Of a stretch of 8,036 nucleotides of DNA, positions 1 through 6,826 are shown in pieces. Every line of letters begins with the position of its first letter. Position 1 is the stretch's first letter. Below the pieces are notes generated by a model. The model did not search any database. It was not told the origin of the DNA and was given only the letters and a program-made list of their open reading frames with translations. The DNA comes from Ruminococcus flavefaciens. GTDB taxonomy: Bacteria; Bacillota; Clostridia; Oscillospirales; Ruminococcaceae. The position numbers were made by a program, and so were the translations under genes. The stretch spans positions 1 to 8,036 of the forward strand of contig CADBAC010000199.1 in assembly GCA_902792495.1 (NCBI GenBank), in the 5' to 3' direction.

Positions 1-2013
1 GACGACGGTGAAGCTCTAAAAGCAGAAGTAAAGCGTACTCCTACTTATTCAAGAGCAAAGTTTGACGAAGTAGAAGCAGAAGCACTTATGCGTTCAGTCA
101 AGGACGTTTTTGAGAGATATGCTTCTTTCTTCCCGAGAATGCCAAAGGAACTGCTTACATCAATTATGACACAGGATTCACCTGTGAAGCTGTATGAAGC
201 TGTTACCTTCAACTGCAATCTCAATTACCGTGACAAGCAGACTCTCCTTGAGGAGACTAATATAATAAACAAACTCTCTGTGCTCTTTGCCTGCCTTTCA
301 TCAGAGGTGGAAATACTGGAACTTGAAAATCTCATCAATGAGCAGACCAAGAACAGTATCGACAAGGGGCAGAAGGAGTATTATCTCCGTGAGCAGATGA
401 GAGTTATCCAGGAACAGCTGGGCGAAGACGATGCCGAGGAAGCATTCGGCTACATCAACGATATAATGGAGCTGAAACTCGATGACAAGAGCAAGGAAAA
501 ACTTCTGAAGGAAGCAGACAAGCTGACAAAGCTCCCGCCTTCTTCTCAGGAAGCTTTTGTCATCAAGAATTACCTTGACACTGTTCTTGATCTTCCGTGG
601 GGCAAATTCTCAAAGGCAAAGCTTTCCATGGAAAAGGCTGAGGCTGTCCTCGAAAAGGATCACTACGGCCTGAAAAAAGTCAAGGACAGGATCCTGGAAT
701 TCCTTGCTGTTCATATGCTTAACCCCGAAATCAAGGGACAGATAATCTGTCTTGCAGGCCCTCCCGGTATCGGTAAGACCTCAATTGCCAAGTCCATTGC
801 CAAGGCTATGGGACGCAAGTATGCCCGTGTATCTCTGGGCGGAGTCCGTGATGAAGCAGATATCCGTGGTCACCGTAAGACATACGTCGGCGCTATGCCC
901 GGACGTATCATCACTGCTCTCATACAGGCAGGCACAGCCAATCCGCTGATACTTTTCGACGAGATCGACAAGCTTTGCAGCGATATCAAGGGCGATCCTT
1001 CATCGGCTATGCTTGAAGTGCTTGACAGCGAGCAGAACAATGCTTTCCGTGACCACTTCATTGAAGTGCCTTTTGATCTGAGCAAGGCAGTATTTATAAC
1101 TACAGCAAACAACGTATCGGCTATCCCTGCGCCTCTGCTCGACCGTATGGAAGTTATCGAGCTCCCAAGCTACACAGCAGAGGAGAAGTTCCACATCGCA
1201 AAGGAGCATCTTGTTCCCAAGCAGCTGAAGGAACACGGTCTCAAGGCTACACAGTTCCGCATCGAGGATCAGACCATACACGACATTATTCAGTTCTACA
1301 CCAAGGAAGCAGGTGTACGTACACTTGAAAGAAACATCGCTTCACTCTGCCGAAAAGCCGCAAAGAAGATAGCTTCCGGCGAGGCCAAGCGTATCATAGT
1401 AAAGGAGGACGATCTCCAGTCATATCTGGGTATCAAGAAGTATCTTGAAGATATCTCCTCCAAGCAGGATCAGGTCGGAGTAGTAAACGGCCTCGCATGG
1501 ACATCCGTAGGCGGTGTGCTCATGCCTCTGGAAGTTCTTGTGCTCAAAGGCACAGGCAAGATCGAGGTTACAGGTTCACTTGGCGATGTCATGAAGGAAA
1601 GCTCCAAGATCGCTGTCAGCTACGTGAGAAGTGTTGCCGAGAAGTACAACATCTCTCCGGATTTCTACAAAGAAAACGATCTCCACATCCATGCTCCCGA
1701 AGGCGCTGTGCCAAAGGACGGCCCGTCAGCAGGCGTAACAATGACGACTGCTCTTGTATCGGCACTTTCAGGATTCCCTGTAAGAGCAGATGTGGCTATG
1801 ACAGGCGAGATAACTCTCCACGGCAAGGTACTGCCAATCGGCGGACTCCGTGAAAAGACAATGGCTGCTTATAAGGCAGGCAAGACCACCGTTATCATCC
1901 CTGCCGCAAACAAGCCCGACCTTGAAGAAGTGGACGACGTTGTAAAGAACGCTATCGAGTTCGTTTACGCAGAAACTCTCGAGGATGTGCTTGATACCGC
2001 ACTTATAAAATAA
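1..2013 (+). CDS. lon: ATP-dependent protease Lon (LonA type), 5' end outside window
   Basis: Lon is a cytoplasmic ATP-driven serine protease that unfolds and degrades damaged and regulatory proteins. The frame is open from base 1, so the gene starts upstream and the in-frame ATG at 88 is internal. The 670 visible codons contain the end of the N-terminal substrate-binding domain and a charged helical stretch (EYYLREQMRVIQEQLGED). Next come the AAA+ module with Walker A GPPGIGKT (757-780) and Walker B LILFDEID (946-969), and then the protease domain. The catalytic Ser lies in PKDGPSAG (codon 1726-1728) and the catalytic Lys in GGLREK (codon 1855-1857), 43 residues apart as in the E. coli Ser679/Lys722 pair. 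The Walker-Lys to Ser distance (317 residues) also equals that of E. coli Lon, so about 100 N-terminal residues are missing. The gene looks intact. It lies 24 nt upstream of ysxC, the same order as lonA-ysxC in Bacillus subtilis. Confidence 0.97.
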   Translation, partial: DDGEALKAEVKRTPTYSRAKFDEVEAEALMRSVKDVFERYASFFPRMPKELLTSIMTQDSPVKLYEAVTFNCNLNYRDKQTLLEETNIINKLSVLFACLSSEVEILELENLINEQTKNSIDKGQKEYYLREQMRVIQEQLGEDDAEEAFGYINDIMELKLDDKSKEKLLKEADKLTKLPPSSQEAFVIKNYLDTVLDLPWGKFSKAKLSMEKAEAVLEKDHYGLKKVKDRILEFLAVHMLNPEIKGQIICLAGPPGIGKTSIAKSIAKAMGRKYARVSLGGVRDEADIRGHRKTYVGAMPGRIITALIQAGTANPLILFDEIDKLCSDIKGDPSSAMLEVLDSEQNNAFRDHFIEVPFDLSKAVFITTANNVSAIPAPLLDRMEVIELPSYTAEEKFHIAKEHLVPKQLKEHGLKATQFRIEDQTIHDIIQFYTKEAGVRTLERNIASLCRKAAKKIASGEAKRIIVKEDDLQSYLGIKKYLEDISSKQDQVGVVNGLAWTSVGGVLMPLEVLVLKGTGKIEVTGSLGDVMKESSKIAVSYVRSVAEKYNISPDFYKENDLHIHAPEGAVPKDGPSAGVTMTTALVSALSGFPVRADVAMTGEITLHGKVLPIGGLREKTMAAYKAGKTTVIIPAANKPDLEEVDDVVKNAIEFVYAETLEDVLDTALIK

Positions 2014-2037
2014 ACTACAGAAACGGAGGTTTCCCCC

Positions 2038-2646
2038 GTGAAGCTGAATTATAACAAGGCTGAGTTCTCAGCCGCATACGGAAAATTCTCACAGATACCT
2101 GCACCCGAGCGCATTGAGATCGCTTTTGCGGGTCACTCAAACGTGGGAAAATCCACACTTATAAATAAACTATTCAACCGAAAAAATCTTGCCAGAGTCA
2201 GCTCTGTTCCCGGAAAGACGGCTACCATAAATTTCTACGGACTGGAGAATCTCTACTTCGTTGATCTTCCCGGCTACGGCTACGCAAAGGTATCAAAATC
2301 CGAAAAGGAACGCTGGGCAGGCCTTATCGAAGGCTATCTCAGTTCAGACAGAGATATCAGACTGGTGTTCATGCTGGTGGATATGCGTCACGCTCCCACT
2401 AAGGATGACATCCACATGATAAACTACCTTATCGACACGGAAATGCCTTTTGTACTGGTGCTGACCAAGGCCGACAAGCTTAACAAGACGGAAAGAGCAA
2501 AGCGTATGGAGGCTTTCAAGGACGAAATACCTTGCTTTGAGGACATTCACAGTATACCGTTCTCATCCCAGACATTTGAGGGTGTCGAGGAACTGAGAGC
2601 TATCGTTGAGGATATCGCAGACGACAATGACGTCGCTGACGAATAA
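2038..2646 (+). CDS. ysxC: Ribosome biogenesis GTPase YsxC/EngB (YihA family)
   Basis: This is a small TRAFAC-class GTPase. From family knowledge it acts in late assembly of the 50S ribosomal subunit and is usually essential. The 202 residues match the normal family length (about 195-210). All GTP-binding motifs are visible: G1 GHSNVGKST (32-40), a switch-I segment PGKTATINF (59-67), G3 DLPG (76-79), G4 TKAD (143-146) and a G5-like SS (176-177). The start is GTG, chosen because CGGAGGT (2024-2030) sits 7 nt upstream and the conserved N-terminus begins directly after it. It follows lon by 24 nt and precedes lysA by 24 nt, so it is probably co-transcribed. The lon-ysxC pairing is conserved in Firmicutes. 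The acidic C-terminal tail (DIADDNDVADE) looks like normal variation. Confidence 0.97.
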   Translation: MKLNYNKAEFSAAYGKFSQIPAPERIEIAFAGHSNVGKSTLINKLFNRKNLARVSSVPGKTATINFYGLENLYFVDLPGYGYAKVSKSEKERWAGLIEGYLSSDRDIRLVFMLVDMRHAPTKDDIHMINYLIDTEMPFVLVLTKADKLNKTERAKRMEAFKDEIPCFEDIHSIPFSSQTFEGVEELRAIVEDIADDNDVADE

Positions 2647-2670
2647 ATATTTCCGAAAGGATGGATAAAA

Positions 2671-3969
2671 ATGTTTGTATCCGAAAATCTTGGTGTCAAT
2701 GAAAAAGGACACCTCACCGTAAGCGGCACTGATACTGTTGAGCTTGCCGCAGAGTACGGAACTCCGCTTTATGTCATGGACGAAGAAATGGTTCGCAGCA
2801 ACTGCTCCCGTTTCAGAGACAGCATGAAGAAGTTCTACGGCGAAAAGGGCGAAGTCCACTACGCAAGTAAGGCATTCTCATGCATGGAGATGTGCCGTAT
2901 CGTTGCAAGCGAGGGTATCGGTCTTGATGCAGTTTCCATCGGTGAACTGTATACTGCTCTGAAAGCAGGCTTCCCCATGGAGAAGATCGGCTTCCACGGC
3001 AACAACAAGACTGACGCTGAACTTGAATTTGCGGTAGATAATGGCGTAGGCCATATCATCGTTGACAACATAAGCGAGCTTCACAGACTTGAAGCTATCG
3101 CAGCTGCAAAGGGCAAAAAGCCTGCTATCATGTTCCGTATAAAGCCAGGCATCGATGCTCATACTCACGATTTCGTAAAGACAGGCCAGATCGACAGCAA
3201 GTTCGGTTTTGCCCTGGAAACAGGAGAGGCATTCGACGCTGTAAAGGAGGCTCTCAGTTGTGAGAATATCTCACTTGCAGGTCTGCACTGTCATATCGGT
3301 TCACAGATATTCGATATTGCTCCCTTTGAAGAAGCTGCAAAGGTAATGCTCGGATTCATCGCTAAGATCAAGACTGAGCTTGGCTATGAAGTTCCCGGAC
3401 TTAATCTCGGCGGCGGATTTGGTATAAAGTACATGGACAAGGACGATCCTCAGCCATTTGAGGTATTCCTTGAAAGAGTATCCGCAGTTGTCAAGAGTGA
3501 ATGTGAGAAGCTGGGACTTACTCAGCCTTTCATGTACATCGAGCCGGGACGTTCGATCGCTGCTCCTGCCGGCCTTACACTTTACACAGTAGGCGCCCGC
3601 AAGGAGATACCGAACATCCGTACATATATCTCAGTTGACGGCGGTATGGCTGACAGCCCACGCTATATCCTCTACAAGTCCGAGTATGAAGCTATCGTTG
3701 CCAACAAGGCAAATGAGGAGCGCACCGAGAAAGTCACCATCGCAGGCAAGTGCTGTGAAAGCGGCGACCTTATCGGCGAGAATATGTCTCTCCAGCACGC
3801 AGAATCAGGCGATATAATCGCTGTATGCGCTACAGGTGCATATAATTACTCCATGTCCTCCAACTACAACAGACTCCAGAAACCTGCTGTTGTATTCGTA
3901 AACAAGGGCACATCGAGGATAGCTGTAAAGAGAGAAACTCTTGACGATATCATCAGAAACGACGTTTGA
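2671..3969 (+). CDS. lysA: Diaminopimelate decarboxylase
   Basis: LysA is a PLP enzyme that decarboxylates meso-diaminopimelate to L-lysine, the last step of lysine biosynthesis, and so competes with peptidoglycan synthesis for the same precursor. The 432 residues form a complete fold-type III decarboxylase. The PLP Schiff-base lysine is K67 in HYASKAFS. HCHIGSQ (206-212) and LGGGFG (246-251) line the phosphate pocket of the barrel. EPGR (291-294), CESGD (362-366, active-site Cys from the partner subunit) and TGAYNYSMSSNYN (388-400) complete the dimer-interface active site. The CESGD motif and the length favour lysA over ornithine, arginine or carboxynorspermidine decarboxylases. The ATG has AAAGGA (2656-2661) 9 nt upstream. 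The gene is last in the lon-ysxC-lysA run and a hairpin terminator follows its stop by 11 nt. No lysine riboswitch fits in the 24-nt gap before it. Confidence 0.96.
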   Translation: MFVSENLGVNEKGHLTVSGTDTVELAAEYGTPLYVMDEEMVRSNCSRFRDSMKKFYGEKGEVHYASKAFSCMEMCRIVASEGIGLDAVSIGELYTALKAGFPMEKIGFHGNNKTDAELEFAVDNGVGHIIVDNISELHRLEAIAAAKGKKPAIMFRIKPGIDAHTHDFVKTGQIDSKFGFALETGEAFDAVKEALSCENISLAGLHCHIGSQIFDIAPFEEAAKVMLGFIAKIKTELGYEVPGLNLGGGFGIKYMDKDDPQPFEVFLERVSAVVKSECEKLGLTQPFMYIEPGRSIAAPAGLTLYTVGARKEIPNIRTYISVDGGMADSPRYILYKSEYEAIVANKANEERTEKVTIAGKCCESGDLIGENMSLQHAESGDIIAVCATGAYNYSMSSNYNRLQKPAVVFVNKGTSRIAVKRETLDDIIRNDV

Positions 3970-3980
3970 TAAATAATCAT

Positions 3981-4008
3981 AACAGCCACGTTCAGCGTGG
4001 CTGTTTTT
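3981..4008 (+). terminator. Intrinsic terminator of the lon-ysxC-lysA run
   Basis: A perfect 10-bp stem, AACAGCCACG (3981-3990) pairing with CGTGGCTGTT (3996-4005), closes a TTCAG loop and runs into a T-tract (4004-4008). It lies 11 nt after the lysA stop and is a classic Rho-independent terminator. The T-tract ends only 2 nt before the AAGGAG ribosome-binding site of the next gene, so the same DNA forms the leader of that gene if transcripts read through or start just upstream. Confidence 0.9.
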
Positions 4009-4022
4009 ATAAGGAGAAGACA

Positions 4023-4268
4023 ATGGATGACAAGTATCTGCTTATAGAGAAATACAGATTGAAGCACGAAAATTTTGAACCGATGAAATATCATTATAAA
4101 GACGGCTTTATAACTGTACCGCTATGGGATGCGGACTTTCTCAGACATCGTTCATCGGGATTCATTCTTGATTTCCGTTATCTGCAAACTATCACGGTTT
4201 ATGATGATTTTATGGCGCTTTGCAGGGAACTGGAGAGTTACGAAAATAACAGAGGAGCGGTCATATGA
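4023..4268 (+). CDS. Hypothetical protein, 81 aa
   Basis: I do not recognise a family. The predicted protein is small, soluble and charged, with no signal peptide, membrane segment or metal-binding cluster (one Cys). It is rich in aromatic residues (YKDGFITVPLWDADF, DFRYLQTITVYDDF), suggesting a compact alpha/beta fold. The ATG is chosen because AAGGAG (4011-4016) lies 6 nt upstream; a TTG extension back to 3966 would run through the terminator and overlap the end of lysA, and is rejected. Its TGA stop overlaps the ATG of the downstream membrane protein in an ATGA arrangement, a strong sign of translational coupling and joint function. The reading frame looks genuine because of the good ribosome-binding site and this overlap, but the function is unknown. 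Confidence 0.72.
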   Translation: MDDKYLLIEKYRLKHENFEPMKYHYKDGFITVPLWDADFLRHRSSGFILDFRYLQTITVYDDFMALCRELESYENNRGAVI

Positions 4269-4660
4269 AATATGTTTTCGTTGCAGTTCTGTTTATAATA
4301 GCTATTCTTATCGCTATCCCATGCTTTATTGTCACTAAACGTTTAATCGGCGATATCAGCATTATGATAAAAGGGAAGCGGTACATCGGAACCTGCACAA
4401 GCAAAAGCGGCATAAAAAACAGTGTTCATCGTGTGGAGTGGACAGATTCGGACGGAGTGAAGAATATCGGTTTGTTTTCGGTAACTACATTCCGCAAAAC
4501 TCCGTTTCAGCTGAAAGTTTACTCTGTTGACAATGACCCGAATAAAGCAAATCTCGGCTTTCGGTCACTTGGATATTATGCGGTAATTGTAATTTTGTTT
4601 GATTTTACGTTTTTTGCATTGGTTTTGGGAGCAATACCCGAAATCCTAAGTTATATTTAA
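4265..4660 (+). CDS. Two-helix membrane protein, DUF3592-like layout, 131 aa
   Basis: An N-terminal hydrophobic helix (about residues 4-24) and a C-terminal one (about 104-126) flank a polar domain of about 80 residues, predicted to be rich in beta strands. The pattern of the middle domain (KGKRYIGTCTSKSG, a VEWTDSDG strand and turn, then VYSVDNDPNKANLG just before the second helix) resembles DUF3592 membrane proteins, where a Y..(D/N)P element precedes the last helix. This is a motif-level inference and no function is established for that family. The ATG overlaps the stop of the upstream gene by 4 nt and has its own AGAGGAG (4251-4257) 7 nt before it. Base composition is A+T-rich: a hand count of row 4561-4620 gives 30% GC, against 50% in lysA row 3361-3420. 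The TAA stop lies inside the left arm of the inverted-repeat element. Confidence 0.75.
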   Translation: MKYVFVAVLFIIAILIAIPCFIVTKRLIGDISIMIKGKRYIGTCTSKSGIKNSVHRVEWTDSDGVKNIGLFSVTTFRKTPFQLKVYSVDNDPNKANLGFRSLGYYAVIVILFDFTFFALVLGAIPEILSYI

Positions 4661-4759
4661 GGCAACACCGCACAAAGTATGCCTGCGGAATTTCTATACA
4701 ATCTGACAAAAAATCTGTCTGCGCATCTTCAGCACAAGCTCTGTGCGGTGTTGCCTTAA
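4657..4759. repeat. MITE-like element with 18-bp perfect terminal inverted repeats
   Basis: TTAAGGCAACACCGCACA (4657-4674) is the exact reverse complement of TGTGCGGTGTTGCCTTAA (4742-4759), bounding a 103-bp unit with a 67-bp interior and no credible gene. TTAA occurs at both ends, so it could be the tip of the repeat or a duplicated target flanking 14-bp repeats (GGCAACACCGCACA). Inside are a tandem-like AATCTGAC/AATCTGTC pair (4700-4717) and a small hairpin GCACA-AGCTC-TGTGC (4732-4746) that competes with the outer right arm. The size, perfect ends and lack of coding capacity fit a non-autonomous miniature element or an intergenic palindromic repeat. No transposase is in the window to identify its family. 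As RNA it would form a strong stem followed by T6 (4765-4770), so it may also terminate transcription ahead of the aconitase promoter. Confidence 0.75.
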
Positions 4760-4801
4760 TGATATTTTTTATATTTACTAACATTTTAGTTTGTTTAAAT
4801 C

Positions 4802-4830
4802 TTGACAAACTACGCAAAATGTTGTATGAT
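4802..4830 (+). promoter_or_regulatory. Sigma-A promoter of the aconitase gene
   Basis: A consensus -35 TTGACA (4802-4807), a 17-nt spacer and -10 TATGAT (4825-4830, one mismatch from TATAAT). The 40 bases upstream are very A+T-rich with T-runs and could act as an UP element. Transcription should begin near 4835-4838, giving a leader of about 30 nt, too short for a riboswitch. It lies just downstream of the inverted-repeat element. Confidence 0.88.
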
Positions 4831-4842
4831 TAATATGCATAC
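4824..4842. promoter_or_regulatory. Candidate operator: imperfect 19-bp dyad over -10 and start
   Basis: GTATGATTAATATGCATAC is symmetric about base 4833, with 7 of 9 pairs matching (outer five GTATG/CATAC perfect, inner TA/TA matching). It covers the -10 box and the probable transcription start, where a bound repressor would block RNA polymerase. The regulator is unknown. A chance dyad in A+T-rich sequence is a real alternative. Confidence 0.35.
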
Positions 4843-4852
4843 TTATGTTTTG

Positions 4853-4858
4853 AAAGGA
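4853..4858 (+). promoter_or_regulatory. Ribosome-binding site fixing the aconitase start
   Basis: AAAGGA lies 9 nt before the ATG at 4868. It touches the in-frame ATG at 4859, and the TTG at 4802 is inside the -35 box, so neither earlier start is usable. Confidence 0.8.
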
Positions 4859-4867
4859 ATGATCTCA

Positions 4868-6805
4868 ATGGGTTTAACTTTAACTGAAAAGATACTCAGA
4901 GCACATCTCGTTGACGGCGAATACGTCAAAGGACAGGAGATCGGTATTAAGATCGATCAGACTTTAACACAGGACGCAACCGGTACTATGGCTTACCTCG
5001 AATTCGAGGCTATCGGAGTACCTCGTGTAAAGACAGAGCGCTCTGTTGCTTACATAGACCACAACACTCTCCAGAACGGTTTCGAGAACGCTGATGACCA
5101 CCGTTTCATCGGAAGCGTTGCAAAGAAGCACGGCATCTACTTCTCAAGACCCGGTAACGGTATCTGCCATCAGGTACACCTCGAAAGATTTGGTGTTCCG
5201 GGCAAGACTCTCATCGGTTCTGACAGCCATACACCAACAGGCGGCGGTATCGGTATGATCGCAATCGGTGCAGGCGGACTTGACGTTGCAGTTGCAATGG
5301 GCGGCGGTGCATATTACATCACTTGCCCGAAGGTCGTAAAGGTAGAGCTTACAGGCAAGCTTCAGCCATGGGTAGCTGCTAAGGACGTTATCCTCGAAGT
5401 TCTCAGACGCTTATCCGTTAAGGGCGGTGTCGGCAAGGTCATCGAGTACGTTGGCGAAGGCGTAAAGACACTTTCTGTTCCTGAGCGTGCTACAATCACA
5501 AATATGGGCGCTGAACTTGGTGCTACAACATCTATTTTCCCATCAGATGAGATCACAAAGCAGTTCCTCAAGGCTCAGAAGAGAGAAGAAGTATGGACTC
5601 CTCTTGCTGCTGATGCAGACGCTGAGTATGATGAAGAACTGACTATCGACCTGAGCAAGCTTGTTCCTCTTGCTGCATGTCCTCATTCTCCTGACAACGT
5701 TAAGAGCGTTGAAGAGATCGGCAAGCTGAAGATCGATCAGGTTTGTATCGGTTCATGTACAAACTCATCACTTCTTGATATGCTCAAGGTCGCTCACATC
5801 TTAAAGGGCAAGACTGTCAATCCGGATGTATCACTTGCTATTGCTCCCGGCTCTAAGCAGGTTCTTAATATGCTGGCTCAGAACGGCGCACTCTCCATCA
5901 TGATCGATGCAGGTGCAAGAATCCTTGAAAGCGCTTGCGGTCCTTGTATCGGTATGGGACAGTCACCTAACTCAAAGGGTATCTCACTGCGTACCTTCAA
6001 CAGAAACTTTGAAGGCCGTTCAGGTACTAAGGATGGTCAGATCTATCTGGTATCACCTGAAATGGCAGCTGTTTCTGCTCTTACAGGCTACCTCACAGAC
6101 CCGAGAGAGCTCGGCGATATGCCTGATTTCAAGCTCCCTGAGGAATTCGTTATCAACGACAATATGGTCGTTCCTCCTGCACCTGTTGAGGAGATGGACA
6201 GTGTTGAGATCCTCCGTGGACCAAACATCAAGCCATATCCTGAGACTTCACCTCTCCTTGAGACTATCGATGCTCCTGTTTCACTGAAGGTTGGCGACAA
6301 TATCACAACTGACCACATCATGCCTGCAGGTGCAAAGATCCTTCCTCTCCGTTCAAATATTCCGAAGATCTCACAGCACTGCTTTGCTGTCTGCGATGAG
6401 AGCTTCCCTGAGAGAGCTAAGTCACTTGGCAAGAGCATTATCGTCGGCGGTTCTAACTACGGTCAGGGTTCATCACGTGAACACGCTGCACTTGCTCCGC
6501 TTTATCTCGGCGTAAAGGCTGTTCTCGTCAAGTCATTTGCACGTATCCACAGAGCAAACCTTATAAACGCAGGTATTCTCCCTCTTACATTCGTAAATGA
6601 GGCAGACTACGACAATATCGCTCAGGGCGATGAGCTTGTACTGGCAGACGTAAGAAAGGCTGTTGAGGAAGGCAAGTCTGAGCTGACTGTTGTAAACAAG
6701 ACAAACGGCAAGGAGATCCCTGTTCTCTGCGAGCTTTCAGGCCGTACAAAGGACATCATGCTTGCAGGCGGACTTCTTGACTTTACAAGAGAATCCATGA
6801 AATAA
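4868..6805 (+). CDS. acnA: Aconitate hydratase (single-chain aconitase)
   Basis: This cytoplasmic 4Fe-4S enzyme isomerises citrate to isocitrate through cis-aconitate. In fermentative clostridia it typically feeds 2-oxoglutarate and glutamate synthesis through a partial TCA pathway. From ATG 4868 the protein is 645 aa, matching the clostridial aconitase type that begins MGLTLTEKIL. Visible motifs are SDSHT (118-122), the cluster ligands C297 (in CIGSCTNSS), C357 and C360 (in ACGPCIGMG), and the C-terminal swivel domain with GGSNYGQGSSREHAA (527-541), which carries the active-site Ser and Arg. Both large- and small-subunit modules are in one chain, unlike two-subunit LeuCD. Homoaconitase-type specificity cannot be fully excluded, but no leucine or lysine aminoadipate genes are nearby. 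It has its own strong promoter (4802-4830) and is followed at 21 nt by an ADP-ribose glycohydrolase gene. No citrate synthase or isocitrate dehydrogenase gene is adjacent in this window. Confidence 0.94.
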   Translation: MGLTLTEKILRAHLVDGEYVKGQEIGIKIDQTLTQDATGTMAYLEFEAIGVPRVKTERSVAYIDHNTLQNGFENADDHRFIGSVAKKHGIYFSRPGNGICHQVHLERFGVPGKTLIGSDSHTPTGGGIGMIAIGAGGLDVAVAMGGGAYYITCPKVVKVELTGKLQPWVAAKDVILEVLRRLSVKGGVGKVIEYVGEGVKTLSVPERATITNMGAELGATTSIFPSDEITKQFLKAQKREEVWTPLAADADAEYDEELTIDLSKLVPLAACPHSPDNVKSVEEIGKLKIDQVCIGSCTNSSLLDMLKVAHILKGKTVNPDVSLAIAPGSKQVLNMLAQNGALSIMIDAGARILESACGPCIGMGQSPNSKGISLRTFNRNFEGRSGTKDGQIYLVSPEMAAVSALTGYLTDPRELGDMPDFKLPEEFVINDNMVVPPAPVEEMDSVEILRGPNIKPYPETSPLLETIDAPVSLKVGDNITTDHIMPAGAKILPLRSNIPKISQHCFAVCDESFPERAKSLGKSIIVGGSNYGQGSSREHAALAPLYLGVKAVLVKSFARIHRANLINAGILPLTFVNEADYDNIAQGDELVLADVRKAVEEGKSELTVVNKTNGKEIPVLCELSGRTKDIMLAGGLLDFTRESMK

Positions 6806-6815
6806 TAACCGAGAC

Positions 6816-6822
6816 GGGGTGA
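6816..6822 (+). promoter_or_regulatory. Ribosome-binding site supporting a TTG start
   Basis: The run GGGGTGATC (6816-6824) aligns with the 16S anti-Shine-Dalgarno complement GGAGGTGATC over its length, with one mismatch. It places TTG 6827 at about the ideal distance. The in-frame ATG at 6836 would be 13 nt from the core, too far for a good fit. Confidence 0.65.
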
Positions 6823-6826
6823 TCGC

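Noticed and set aside
88..90. ATG at 88 as the start of Lon
   Set aside because: The frame is open back to base 1 with Lon-like sequence before it, and spacing against E. coli Lon shows about 100 residues missing upstream.
1497..1853. 118-aa frame on the + strand inside lon
   Set aside because: An out-of-frame shadow of the Lon protease domain; its Arg/Cys/Ser-rich composition is typical of a shadow frame.
2661..2663. ATG at 2661 as the lysA start
   Set aside because: It is out of frame with lysA and overlaps the AAAGGA ribosome-binding site.
2647..2670. Lysine riboswitch ahead of lysA
   Set aside because: The ysxC-lysA gap is only 24 nt, far too short for an L-box.
3941..3970. Promoter TTGACG-18 nt-TTTGAT inside the lysA 3' end
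   Set aside because: The -10 matches at only 4 of 6 positions, the spacer is long, and the resulting transcript would run straight into the terminator. It is kept only as a possibility in the findings.
3966..4022. Upstream TTG extension of the 81-aa gene
   Set aside because: It overlaps the lysA stop and would encode the terminator hairpin; the ATG at 4023 has a proper AAGGAG at 6 nt.
4605..4817. 70-aa minus-strand frame across the inverted-repeat element
   Set aside because: It consists mostly of the repeat itself plus the antisense end of the membrane gene, has no clear ribosome-binding site or family, and is best read as a spurious frame.
4802..4867. Aconitase starting at TTG 4802 or ATG 4859
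   Set aside because: 4802 is within the -35 box, upstream of the transcription start; 4859 touches the AAAGGA site. The family N-terminus MGLTLTEKIL starts at 4868.
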